A stretch of DNA of 64,000 bases. Origin: Zunongwangia sp. HGR-M22. GTDB lineage: Bacteria; Bacteroidota; Bacteroidia; Flavobacteriales; Flavobacteriaceae. Below are positions 46,023 through 55,531 of the stretch, piece by piece; position 1 is the first letter of the stretch, and every line of letters starts with the position of its first letter. The DNA is taken from positions 62,001-126,000 of the forward strand of contig NZ_CP115159.1 of the NCBI RefSeq assembly GCF_027594425.1, in the 5' to 3' direction. The notes under the pieces are model-generated. The model was not told where the DNA came from. It saw only the letters and a program-made list of their open reading frames with translations, and ran no database searches. The translations under genes and the position numbers were made by a program.

Positions 46023-48449
46023 TTATTCTGTTTTTAAGCTTTTTGCAGGATTGATAATTGCTTTTTTAGCAGATTGAATTCCCACGGTTAACATAGCGAT
46101 GCCAATTACTATGGAAGCTGCTAAACAAAATACCCACCATTGTATTTCTATACGATGTGCATAATCCTGAAGCCACTGTCGCATAGCATACCAGCCGATT
46201 GGAAGTGCAATAACAATTGCGATGGAAATGGTTTTTAAAAAATCTTTAGAAAATAATAGCACAATAGATTGTACCGATGCGCCAAGTACTTTCCGAATTC
46301 CTATTTCTTTTACGCGCTGTTCGGTTACCTGAACGATCAACCCAAAAACACCCAAAGCGGCTAGGAATAAACTAAGCGCACTAAAGAAGCTGAAGAATTG
46401 TAAAAGTTTGGTTTCGGCCTCGTATTGTTTTTGTAACAGATCTGAAACATTATCGATTTCCAGAAGCTTGTAAGGATAAAATTCTTGCCATAATTCGTTG
46501 ATTTTAGCTCTAACTTTTGTCTCAGATCCGGGTTTGATGCGCATGAGTAGGCTTCCACGATCTGGATTTTTATCAGCCTGAATCACGATTGGTTTTGCGC
46601 TGGTTCTAAGATTTTCATTATTAAAATTGCTCACAATACCAACAGGCGTTGCTTCCAAATCTTTATTAGCGACATTTAATTGATCAACTTTTAGAAGTTT
46701 TGCAGCCTGAGCGGTAATTAGAGATGGTCTTTTCTCCAACTCAGCTTTTTTGGCCGAATCCATTTCAACATAAAAACTTTGTGCGAGGACATCACCGCCA
46801 AAATCATTGCTCAGAAATCTTCCTTTTTCAATTTCTAGCCCTAAAGTTTCAGCTAGGTCGGTATCGGCGAACATATACCAGATCTCCACTTCATCACCAG
46901 TTTTGTCCGGACTTTCAATTCTTCGATTCATACTTCCGCCACCACCAGAGGGAATCCAAGAAGAAATACTCGCATTTTCTACAAACGGACTTTTAAGTAA
47001 TTCGTTTTTAAAACTCTCGCCTTTATTTTGCCAGGTATTATACTTAATACTTAGAAGATTAGAAGCATCGAACCCAATATCTTTAGATTTCAAAAGTATT
47101 ACTTGTTGGTTGACCACGATCATAGCGATAAGTACAACCAATGAAATTGAAAATTGAAAGATTACAAGCCCTTTTCTTATAAACTGAGTTTGGCCCGTGC
47201 CGCTAGATCTAAATTTCTTGCGCAATGAAGCCAAAGGATTTATTCTTGAGATCAATAGCGCAGGATATAAGCCCGTAAGGATGCTTAAGGCGAAAATCGA
47301 TGAAATGGCGCATAAAAATAATAATGCAGAATTGCTGAAAGTAAGCGCCAACGGATGATCGATATAACTTACGATTGCCGGTAAACTTAACTGATAGAGC
47401 ACAAAAGCCAGAATGCCAGAAATAAGAAAGAACAATCCAGATTCTGCTAAATATTGGGAAATAAGCTGAAATCGATCTGCTCCTAAAACCTTTCTAACAC
47501 CGGTTTCCTGCATTTTATGAGAAGCTCTTGCAGTAGTTAGATTGATATAATTGATGCAGGCGACAACCAATAATAAAATTGCTATCGCACCCAAAATATA
47601 AAGTTTTTGAGCACTTCCTTTATAGGTTTGATTATTAGCAAAATCAGATTTTAAATAAATATCCTGTAAAGGCTGTAACTCAAATTTATCTGGATGGTCC
47701 GCTTCGGTATAATTTGAATACCAATCATTGAATTTTGTCTCAAACTTTGTTTTATCTATATCGTTTTTTAGGCTCAGATAATAACTTTGAAAGAAACCAA
47801 ATTGTTGCTTATTAAGCAATTCTGTTCTGGGTTTACGAAGATAAATCACCTCTCCTTTAAGATGTGTGTTTTTAGGAATATCCTTGAAAATTCCCGTTAT
47901 AAGATATTCGTTAGGCTCATTGCTGTAGGAAGGAAGATCTTTGATGTTTTCACCAACCGGATTTCTACCGTTAAAAAATCTTTTTACCGATGCTTCTGAA
48001 ATGATAATATTTGAAGTTCCTTCAACCAAATTCTCTGGATTTCCTGAAGTAATCTCAATACCAAACATCTCCAAAAATGAAGGATTGCTATAAATCACCT
48101 TGGTTTTTGTGCCTTCACCCTGAATATTTCTAAAACTAAAATTGGTATCAAATTGCTCGATGGTGGTAATCGCCTCCACTTCCGGGAAATCTTTTAAAGC
48201 GATATGAGTTCCTGATAGTGCATAATCTCCTTTTTCTAGAAGCTCACCATCCCGAGTATTTATAGTATTCAGCCTAAAAATCCGGTCTTTTTTGGTCCAA
48301 AATCGATCATAAGAAGATTCATCGATCACCACAGTAGTCACGGCAAGACAGGCAGCTAATCCAATCGTTAACCCAATAACATTAATTAAAGAATAAGTGC
48401 TGTTCTTAAGAAGATTTCGCCAGGCGATTTTTATGTGATTTTTGATCAT
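46023..48449 (-). CDS. MacB/FtsX-type permease 3 of the array
   Basis: An 808-residue permease, the longest of the six, beginning MIKNHIKIAWRNLLKNSTYS. Internal HKMQETGVRKVLGADRFQL and C-terminal EQRVKEIGIRKVLGASVQSI motifs are present. It ends NPAKSLKTE, a slight variant of the shared tail. The second periplasmic domain (about 480-660) carries a Gly-rich WIPSGGGGSMNRR loop not seen in its neighbours. Spacing to the next gene is 23 bp. Confidence 0.9.
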   Translation of the reverse strand: MIKNHIKIAWRNLLKNSTYSLINVIGLTIGLAACLAVTTVVIDESSYDRFWTKKDRIFRLNTINTRDGELLEKGDYALSGTHIALKDFPEVEAITTIEQFDTNFSFRNIQGEGTKTKVIYSNPSFLEMFGIEITSGNPENLVEGTSNIIISEASVKRFFNGRNPVGENIKDLPSYSNEPNEYLITGIFKDIPKNTHLKGEVIYLRKPRTELLNKQQFGFFQSYYLSLKNDIDKTKFETKFNDWYSNYTEADHPDKFELQPLQDIYLKSDFANNQTYKGSAQKLYILGAIAILLLVVACINYINLTTARASHKMQETGVRKVLGADRFQLISQYLAESGLFFLISGILAFVLYQLSLPAIVSYIDHPLALTFSNSALLFLCAISSIFALSILTGLYPALLISRINPLASLRKKFRSSGTGQTQFIRKGLVIFQFSISLVVLIAMIVVNQQVILLKSKDIGFDASNLLSIKYNTWQNKGESFKNELLKSPFVENASISSWIPSGGGGSMNRRIESPDKTGDEVEIWYMFADTDLAETLGLEIEKGRFLSNDFGGDVLAQSFYVEMDSAKKAELEKRPSLITAQAAKLLKVDQLNVANKDLEATPVGIVSNFNNENLRTSAKPIVIQADKNPDRGSLLMRIKPGSETKVRAKINELWQEFYPYKLLEIDNVSDLLQKQYEAETKLLQFFSFFSALSLFLAALGVFGLIVQVTEQRVKEIGIRKVLGASVQSIVLLFSKDFLKTISIAIVIALPIGWYAMRQWLQDYAHRIEIQWWVFCLAASIVIGIAMLTVGIQSAKKAIINPAKSLKTE

Positions 48450-48481
48450 GATGTCTTCTAATTTGATTGATGATTGTCTAT

Positions 48482-50827
48482 TTATTCGCTCCTTAAAGAT
48501 TTTACTGGATTAGTAATAGCAGCTTTAATAGCTTGAAAGCTTACGGTTATGAGTGCGATTAGAATCACTAATAAACTGGCACCTATAAAATTTTTCCATT
48601 CAATATTAATACGATATGAAAAATCCATAAGCCATTGATCCATAGTATACCAACTTATAGGTATAGCTATGAATATAGCAATAACTACTAGGGTAATAAA
48701 TTCTTTAGAAAGTAGTTGGACAATAATTATAGAGTTTGCGCCCAGTACTTTACGAATACTAATTTCTTTAGCACGATTTTTAGTCATATAGGTGGCTAGT
48801 CCAAAAAGACCCAAACAGGATATAAATATGCTAAGACCGGCAAAAAGTGAAGACAGGGTAGCTATTTGCTGCTCATCTTTAAATTTTTGAGCATAATCTT
48901 GGTCTACAAAGTGGTATACAAAAGGATATGCAGAATTATAATTATTGAAAACCTGCTCTAAAACTTTTAAGTTTTCGAGAGTACTATTCTGAGGATTTAA
49001 CCTTATAACCATGTTATAGTTATGCTCTTGGTTACCGAATATAAGCATAGGCTTCGCCTCGCTATAAGGAGATCCTATAATAAAGTCTTCAAAAACCCCT
49101 ACAATTTTCAAAGTTTTGTCGTTATCACGTATCAACTGGCCAATAGGATCTTCAAACCCCATTTTTTCTGCTGCAGTGGTGTTTATCATTACAGATGAAC
49201 TATCTGCGGGAAATTCACTAAGATCGATGTCACGTCCTTCTTTAATTTTAAGTCCCATGGTCTTTGCAAAATTACCACCGGTACGATATAAAGTGAAGTT
49301 TATACTTTCCTGTTGCATACCTTCCCATTGAAAGCCGGAACCATTACTGCCATTGAGAGTTACGTCCCAACCTGTTTTGCTAATTGAGGTGACTGCATTT
49401 TGCCTAAGTAAATCATTTTTAATCAAATCGTAATTTTTTTTGATATCACCTTCTATGTCAACTTGGATCAAATTATCAATATTATATCCAGCATTCCTGT
49501 GCTGTGTGAAGTTAATTTGACGATAAATAATACTGGTAGCAATTACTAAGATAATACCTATAGAGAATTGAAGGATTACTAGCACTTTTCTTGCAGAAAA
49601 GGATTTTCTTGATCCACTTAATGATCCTTTTAAATTTTTGATTGGAGGAAAGGAAGATAGAAAAAATGCGGGATAAAGGCCTGCAAGTAATCCAGTAAGT
49701 AAAACAGTACCTAATAATCCTAGCCAAAGTAACGGATTGGAGTACTGGATATTTAAAGAGCTATCGATAATTCTATTAAAAAACGGAAGACTTATCATGG
49801 CTACAGCTAAAGCAGCTATACCACCCATTATTGTAAGAATTAGAGATTCGCACAAAAACTGACTAACTAGTCGATATTTTCCTGCTCCAATAATTTTACG
49901 AACGCCCACTTCCCTAGCGCGACTACTGCTTTGAGCAGTACTTAAATTTATAAAATTAATACAGGCTATCCCTAAAATTAGAATACCTATAATAATCATA
50001 AGTCTTACTGTATCAATACGGCCTCCTGCCACTTTTCCATTCTCAAACTGCGAGTATAAGTGTAGTCTGCTAACAGGATGAAGAAAAATCTCCCAATTAT
50101 ATTTTTCTGAATTATCGGGTACTAGATTTTTAATTTTATTATTAACATCGTTTATTTCAGTATTAGGCTTTAATTGAACATAAGTATAATAGGTGTTTAT
50201 ACCCCAATTATTCATTACAGTTGGACTTAACTTAAGTGGAATCAAGTAGTCGAAATCAAATTCGGTATTTGCCGGTAGGTCTTTTAATACACCAGTAACT
50301 TTATAATTATTTTCATTATCGATTTTTATCACCTTGTTTATGGGGTTTTCCTTTCCAAAGAGCTTTTGTGCCATTGTTTTGGTAATAACAATATTATTTT
50401 CCCCATCCAAAGCATTCTCGGCATTCCCTTGCAGAAGAGGGAAGCTAAACATATTCAAAAAAGAATCATCTACTTCGTTTCCAGTAGCTTTAATCGAGAT
50501 GTCATGAAAACTAAATAAGCGTTCGCTGCTCCAGTAAATTCTTGCTGTATTGGCTACCTCAGGGTAATTTTCTTCTAAAGCTTTACCTAATGGCCCAGAT
50601 GTAACATCCCAAACACTAATGTCTCCAACTCCTGCGCTGCGATTGTATACTTTATATAGTGAGTCTAAATTAGTATGAAAACGATCAAAACTTAATTCGT
50701 TTTCTACCCAGATACCAATAAGAATGACTGCCGTCATACCAATAGCGAGTCCCAAAAAATTTATAGCTGAAAACACTTTATTCTTCCAAAGATTTCGCCA
50801 GGCGATTTTGATATAATTTTTAATCAT
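48482..50827 (-). CDS. MacB/FtsX-type permease 2 of the array
   Basis: A 781-residue permease, the shortest of the six, beginning MIKNYIKIAWRNLWKNKVFS. Internal SSRAREVGVRKIIGAGKYRL and C-terminal KNRAKEISIRKVLGANSIII motifs are present; it ends NPVKSLRSE. Its DNA is more AT-rich than that of the flanking paralogues, which may mean a different age or origin. It starts 11 bp after the stop of the preceding permease, so the two are closely coupled. Confidence 0.9.
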   Translation of the reverse strand: MIKNYIKIAWRNLWKNKVFSAINFLGLAIGMTAVILIGIWVENELSFDRFHTNLDSLYKVYNRSAGVGDISVWDVTSGPLGKALEENYPEVANTARIYWSSERLFSFHDISIKATGNEVDDSFLNMFSFPLLQGNAENALDGENNIVITKTMAQKLFGKENPINKVIKIDNENNYKVTGVLKDLPANTEFDFDYLIPLKLSPTVMNNWGINTYYTYVQLKPNTEINDVNNKIKNLVPDNSEKYNWEIFLHPVSRLHLYSQFENGKVAGGRIDTVRLMIIIGILILGIACINFINLSTAQSSSRAREVGVRKIIGAGKYRLVSQFLCESLILTIMGGIAALAVAMISLPFFNRIIDSSLNIQYSNPLLWLGLLGTVLLTGLLAGLYPAFFLSSFPPIKNLKGSLSGSRKSFSARKVLVILQFSIGIILVIATSIIYRQINFTQHRNAGYNIDNLIQVDIEGDIKKNYDLIKNDLLRQNAVTSISKTGWDVTLNGSNGSGFQWEGMQQESINFTLYRTGGNFAKTMGLKIKEGRDIDLSEFPADSSSVMINTTAAEKMGFEDPIGQLIRDNDKTLKIVGVFEDFIIGSPYSEAKPMLIFGNQEHNYNMVIRLNPQNSTLENLKVLEQVFNNYNSAYPFVYHFVDQDYAQKFKDEQQIATLSSLFAGLSIFISCLGLFGLATYMTKNRAKEISIRKVLGANSIIIVQLLSKEFITLVVIAIFIAIPISWYTMDQWLMDFSYRINIEWKNFIGASLLVILIALITVSFQAIKAAITNPVKSLRSE

Positions 50828-50838
50828 GACTGATGAAT

Positions 50839-53196
50839 TTATTCGGTTCTTAAGGATTTAACAGGGTTTTGAATTGCAGCTTTGATCGCCTGAAAGCTCA
50901 CCGTTACCATGGCGATACCAATAGCGGCAATACCCGCAATTACAAATACCCAGGCGTGAATTGATATGCGGTAAGCAAACCCTTGAAGCCAGGTGTACAT
51001 AATATACCACGCTAGAGGGACAGCGATTAAAATGGCCACAACTACGAGAACCAAAAACTCTTTGGATAGCAAGCGCACGATACCGGCAACGCTAGACCCT
51101 AAAACTTTGCGTACCCCTATCTCTTTGCGGCGCTGTTCTGCTGTGTAAGCTGACAGTCCAAAAAGGCCCAGACAGGATATTAAGATAGCCAACAAGGCAA
51201 AAATTCGAGAGAGATTACCTATCAATTGTTCGCTTTTGAAACGTGCATCAAAAGCATCATCAACAAAGCGGTATTCAAAAGGATACCCGGGGTTATATTC
51301 TTTTAATGTTGACTCAATGCTTCTCGAAACCTCGGTTGTAGCGTATTTTGGGTTTGTTTTTAAATACATGTACTGTGCTTCAGGTGGATAATTATAAAAC
51401 ATAACCGGATCACTGGTTCCGTACATGTCGCCGTATAAATAGTCATTAGTCACCCCAATGACGGTATACATATCCCCGTACCGGTCTATAGTCTTGCCCA
51501 GTGCACTACCAGTGCCCATCAATTGTGCAAAAGATTCGGTGATAATAACGTGCGAACTGTCATTTACAACTACAGGACTAAAACCACGTCCCTCAATCAA
51601 TTCGATTCCAGTTGTTTTAAAATACTCATCATTTATGTATCTATAAGAAACAAGTACATCTTCAGTATTGCTCCCTCCCTGCCATCTTAAACCAGAGCCG
51701 TTATTCCCCGCAGAAAGTATATTAGAATTTGACAATCCTAAACCAGTAATCATCCCTGTATTTTTAAAACTTTCTGCTATAGCCTTTCGGTTTTTGATCA
51801 AATCACCATTTACTGGTATCTCGATCAGGTTGTCTTTATTAAGTCCTAAATCACGATTTTTCACATGTTGCACCTGCTGGTAAACCAGTAACGTACTAAT
51901 GATAAACACTATAGAAATCACAAACTGGGTAATGACCAGACCTTTGCGAATAAACCCGGCTCCCTTAGACTGGATTCGGTTTCCTTTAAACACGTCAATA
52001 GGTTTAAAAGAAGAGAGGTAGAACGCAGGATATAAACCTGCAAATATCCCACAGGTTAGGGTTATAACTAAAAGCGAAAGCAGATGCGATGGTATAGTTA
52101 AATCCAAAGCAATTTGTTTGTCTATTAACGCGTTGAATGCCGGAATAATGAAGATCAAAATTAAAATACTTAATAAAACTGCAAATATTGCAATCATCAA
52201 GGCTTCCGTTATAAACTGAAAAATTAATTGCTGCTTGTTTGAACCTAAGGTTTTACGCACGCCTACCTCATTTGCCCGCTTCTCGCTACGGGCAGTTGCT
52301 AAATTCATAAAATTGATGCAGGCAATAACTAAAATAATAAGCGCTATAAAACTGAACAACCGCACATATTCTACGCGACCACCTACCACTTCACCATCTT
52401 TAAAATCTGATCGTAAATGCCAGTTTTTTGCTTCATGTAAAATTGCCTGAGTGTCTTCATCGCCGGTTTTGGCTGGTAAGATGTGTTTGACTTTTTCATT
52501 AACGCTTTTGAAGTCAGCATCCGGTGATAACTTTACAAAGGTCTCTGTAAAATTGCTGCCATATTCCTGCGTCCAGGGTTTGTCGTATGTAAAATTCTCA
52601 AATGGAACCAACCAGTTAAAACTATAGGTCGTATTTACCGGCAGGTTTTCAACCACACCAGTTATTTTAAAATTGTCCTGTTGATTAACCCGGATTACTT
52701 TTCCTAAAATATTGGTTGGATTTTCAAAAAGAATTTGCGCTACCTGTTTTGTAATTACAATACTTTCTTTCATCTTGAAAGCATCAGTAGCATTGCCCTC
52801 TATAAATTTTAAATTAAACAGATCAAATATATCTGGATCTGCATAAGAACCGGAACTGCTTATTGAAGAAGAGTTTACGGTAAACAGGAAATCTCTATTT
52901 CGCAATCTTGCAGCTTTGGTAATCTCTGGAATTTCAGTTTTTAAAGCTGCGGCTAAAGGTCCCGGAGTTGCCTGAAAAAAGGTACGTTTCTGTCCTTCAT
53001 AGACCTGATTGGTAGGTACGCTGTAAACCAGTTCCTGATCTGCGACAATGGTGTCAAAGCTCATTTCATCTTCTACCCAAAGTAGGATCAAACTGGCACA
53101 GGTGATCCCTAAAGCTAGACCAAAAATATTGAGTGCGCTATATCCCTTTTTCTTCCAAATATTCCGCCAGGCGATTTTGATGTAGTTTTTAATCAT
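50839..53196 (-). CDS. MacB/FtsX-type permease 1 of the array
   Basis: A 785-residue permease and the first of the six, beginning MIKNYIKIAWRNIWKKKGYS. Internal EKRANEVGVRKTLGSNKQQL and C-terminal EQRRKEIGVRKVLGSSVAGI motifs are intact; it ends NPVKSLRTE. It lies 74 bp after the first ATPase, which is its most likely energy source. Confidence 0.9.
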   Translation of the reverse strand: MIKNYIKIAWRNIWKKKGYSALNIFGLALGITCASLILLWVEDEMSFDTIVADQELVYSVPTNQVYEGQKRTFFQATPGPLAAALKTEIPEITKAARLRNRDFLFTVNSSSISSSGSYADPDIFDLFNLKFIEGNATDAFKMKESIVITKQVAQILFENPTNILGKVIRVNQQDNFKITGVVENLPVNTTYSFNWLVPFENFTYDKPWTQEYGSNFTETFVKLSPDADFKSVNEKVKHILPAKTGDEDTQAILHEAKNWHLRSDFKDGEVVGGRVEYVRLFSFIALIILVIACINFMNLATARSEKRANEVGVRKTLGSNKQQLIFQFITEALMIAIFAVLLSILILIFIIPAFNALIDKQIALDLTIPSHLLSLLVITLTCGIFAGLYPAFYLSSFKPIDVFKGNRIQSKGAGFIRKGLVITQFVISIVFIISTLLVYQQVQHVKNRDLGLNKDNLIEIPVNGDLIKNRKAIAESFKNTGMITGLGLSNSNILSAGNNGSGLRWQGGSNTEDVLVSYRYINDEYFKTTGIELIEGRGFSPVVVNDSSHVIITESFAQLMGTGSALGKTIDRYGDMYTVIGVTNDYLYGDMYGTSDPVMFYNYPPEAQYMYLKTNPKYATTEVSRSIESTLKEYNPGYPFEYRFVDDAFDARFKSEQLIGNLSRIFALLAILISCLGLFGLSAYTAEQRRKEIGVRKVLGSSVAGIVRLLSKEFLVLVVVAILIAVPLAWYIMYTWLQGFAYRISIHAWVFVIAGIAAIGIAMVTVSFQAIKAAIQNPVKSLRTE

Positions 53197-53270
53197 GATG
53201 AATTGGTTTTAGGCTTGATAACTTCCTAAGTTGATATTGATTTTAATTGATGAATGACCCCTTAAAATAG

Positions 53271-53960
53271 CTAATGTTGATATTCAGCCAGTATATTTTC
53301 GGTTACTTTTTGCCCGTCTAACATTCTTATGATTCGATGACTGTATTTGGCATCGTGCTCGCTGTGCGTAACCATGATGATGGTGGTTCCGGCAGCGTTT
53401 AGTTCGGTTAACAGATCCATAACTTCGTTTCCGTTGCTACTATCCAGGTTTCCCGTAGGCTCATCTGCAAGAATAAGTTTAGGATTATTTACTACCGCAC
53501 GGGCAACGGCCACACGCTGTTGTTGCCCACCCGATAATTGCTGCGGAAAATGCTTTCTACGATGCATAATTTGCATTTTCTCTAACACTTCGTGTACTCG
53601 CTCTTTACGCTCCGCCGGTTTTACACCAGTATAGATTAAGGGAAGTTCTACATTTTCGAAAACACTAAGCTCGTCGATAAGGTTAAAGCTTTGGAATACA
53701 AAACCAATATTGTGTTTTCTAAGATTTGCTCTTTTACGCTCGTTAAATCCGGCAACTTCGATCCCATTAAAAATATAACTTCCACCATCAGGGTCGTCTA
53801 AAAGCCCCAAAATATTAAGCAATGTTGATTTTCCGCAGCCCGATGGCCCCATAACCGAGACGAATTCTCCTTCTTTTACTTCAAAAGAAAGTTTGTTGAT
53901 GGCGATGGTCTGAACTTCGTCTGTACGGTAAAACTTTTCGAGATCTGTTATTTTTATCAT
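53271..53960 (-). CDS. MacB/LolD-type ABC transporter ATPase (first in operon)
   Basis: A 229-residue ATPase with a fully canonical set of motifs: Walker A GPSGCGKST (38-46), Q-loop VFQSFNLIDELSVFENVE, signature LSGGQQQRVAVARA, Walker B LILADEPTGNLD and H-loop MVTHSEHD. It follows the adaptor gene by 56 bp and precedes the permease array. The single set adaptor-ATPase-permease is the usual MacAB composition; here six permeases follow. Confidence 0.93.
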   Translation of the reverse strand: MIKITDLEKFYRTDEVQTIAINKLSFEVKEGEFVSVMGPSGCGKSTLLNILGLLDDPDGGSYIFNGIEVAGFNERKRANLRKHNIGFVFQSFNLIDELSVFENVELPLIYTGVKPAERKERVHEVLEKMQIMHRRKHFPQQLSGGQQQRVAVARAVVNNPKLILADEPTGNLDSSNGNEVMDLLTELNAAGTTIIMVTHSEHDAKYSHRIIRMLDGQKVTENILAEYQH

Positions 53961-54016
53961 GATGAATTTTTTGTCTGTATTGTTCCTGAAAATAATTATA
54001 CTTAAAATTATAGAAT

Positions 54017-55270
54017 TTAGTCTTTTAGTACCAGCTCTTGAATATCTTCATAATGGCTATAGCTTGAAGTAATTACCCGGTCGCCAGGTTCTAATCCAGA
54101 AAGTACCTCGTAATATTCGGTATTTTGGCTACCCAATTGAATATCGGTTTTGTATGCTATGCTACCGTCTTCACTTACTTTAAAAATCCAGTTTCCGCCA
54201 GTTTCCTGAAAGAATCCTCCCTTCGGAATTAGCAAAGCTTCTTTTTCTTGGCTTAAAGCTACTCTAATTTGTAACGTTTGCCCTCTTCTTATTTTTTCTG
54301 GAGCCTCTTCCAAAAAGGTCATATCTACCTGAAATCTTCCGTTAGCCACCTGTGTATAAACTTTTCTGATTTCCAGCGTATATTTTTTTCCGTCGAAATT
54401 AAAACTTCCCTGCTGCCCGGCGTAAATTCGTGATATGTAATGTTCATCGACGTCTACACGAACTTTATAACCGCTAATCACGTCGATTTGTCCCAGGCGC
54501 TCCCCTTTAGATTTAGATTGTCCAATTTCAGCATCTAAAGAAGTCAGTTGCCCATCAACAGGAGCTCTCACTACAAGATCCTCAACTTTTTTCCGCATTA
54601 ATTCTAAAGCTTTTCGGGTTTTTTCGTAAGATTCTCTCGCCTGCACATTTTCTTGTTTAGAAGAAATAGAGTCTTGTTGCAGCACTCTTTTGGTTAGGGC
54701 TAAACGATCTTTTTGATAATTGTAGTTGTTTTTGGTTTCCAAGTATTCCTGTTTTGCTACCACACCTTTTTCGAAAAGTTTTTTATTCAGTTTATATTTT
54801 CTCTCGGTTTCTTTAAGGCTGCTTTTTACTTCAGTAAGTTGGTTAAGTTTATTGATGGTGTTTTCTCTGGATGCATTTTGTGTACGTTGCATTTGGGTTA
54901 GGAGGTTGTATACCTGAGTTTCCTGATTTACCAAACTCAATTCCAGATCGGTATTCGATAATCGAAGAATTGGTTCATCTTTTTTCATTATTGCGCCGTC
55001 TTCAACAAATTTTTCTTCTACACGACCACCTTCTAAAGCATCCAGGTAAATTGTGGTAATAGGCATCACCACTCCGTTTACCGGAATGTTCTCCTGAAAG
55101 ATATCTTTTTTAACGGTATTGATGCTGATGCGCTCTTTTTCAACATTAAGTCGGGTGCTACCGCTTGAGGAGAGTAAGACAAAAACAATTAGCCCAATCA
55201 AAAGTATAACGCCAATGATCATCGCAATTCTTTTAAGAGTAAATCGTTTCTTTTCTATTGGTATATCCAT
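54017..55270 (-). CDS. MacA/HlyD-type periplasmic adaptor
   Basis: A 417-residue membrane-anchored adaptor. An N-terminal helix (about 13-31) is followed by a lipoyl-like half-motif (LDALEGGRVEEKFVEDGAIMKKDEPIL), a long coiled-coil hairpin (about 105-225, with TEVKSSLKETERKYKLNKKL), the second lipoyl half (VVRAPVDGQLTSLDAEIGQS), a beta-barrel and a membrane-proximal domain. It is the first gene of the efflux operon and links the permeases to an outer-membrane TolC-type channel; no such channel gene is in the window. Its promoter region (55271-55531) is shared with the divergent NtrC-type gene. Confidence 0.92.
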   Translation of the reverse strand: MDIPIEKKRFTLKRIAMIIGVILLIGLIVFVLLSSSGSTRLNVEKERISINTVKKDIFQENIPVNGVVMPITTIYLDALEGGRVEEKFVEDGAIMKKDEPILRLSNTDLELSLVNQETQVYNLLTQMQRTQNASRENTINKLNQLTEVKSSLKETERKYKLNKKLFEKGVVAKQEYLETKNNYNYQKDRLALTKRVLQQDSISSKQENVQARESYEKTRKALELMRKKVEDLVVRAPVDGQLTSLDAEIGQSKSKGERLGQIDVISGYKVRVDVDEHYISRIYAGQQGSFNFDGKKYTLEIRKVYTQVANGRFQVDMTFLEEAPEKIRRGQTLQIRVALSQEKEALLIPKGGFFQETGGNWIFKVSEDGSIAYKTDIQLGSQNTEYYEVLSGLEPGDRVITSSYSHYEDIQELVLKD

Positions 55271-55359
55271 TTTGGTTAATATTGTCTAATTTGATATTGG
55301 TTGTTATTTAAACTCTTTTTGCTGAAATTGAAATTCACTTTGTTTTAATTATAAGTTAT

Positions 55360-55371
55360 AATGATGCCAAA
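55360..55371 (-). promoter_or_regulatory. Weak sigma-54-like -24 element (minus strand)
   Basis: On the minus strand TTGGCAT is followed at the right distance only by TAAC instead of TTGC, so the -24 half fits the sigma-54 consensus but the -12 half does not. It lies about 90 bp upstream of the adaptor start. Its position fits control by the adjacent NtrC-type regulator, but the match is poor. Confidence 0.25.
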
Positions 55372-55420
55372 AACATAAAGTTCTAAAAATCAGATGTTTG
55401 AAATTTTATTCAGGATAAAA

Positions 55421-55449
55421 AGTGTTCAGTTTTAAGACACTAAGTGTTC
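55421..55449. promoter_or_regulatory. Candidate enhancer site for the NtrC-type regulator
   Basis: AGTGTTC occurs at 55421-55427 and again at 55443-55449. Between them ACACT (55437-55441) forms a perfect palindrome with the second copy (ACACT-A-AGTGT) and a wider inverted repeat with the first. Such paired dyads about 100 bp from the start codons are typical for upstream activating sequences. Confidence 0.45.
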
Positions 55450-55531
55450 GAAAACAAAACAGAAATGTGAGATGTTAAATTTCTGAAGTCATTTTTATTT
55501 ATAGGTATTAGAAAGTCGTAATATTGTAAGT

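Noticed and set aside
37960-53960. Array of permeases considered as assembly duplication
   Set aside because: The paralogues differ widely in sequence and length, so they are real separate genes and not an assembly artefact.
54713-55059. Plus-strand frames inside the adaptor gene
   Set aside because: They are opposite a strongly supported coiled-coil adaptor gene and have no independent features.
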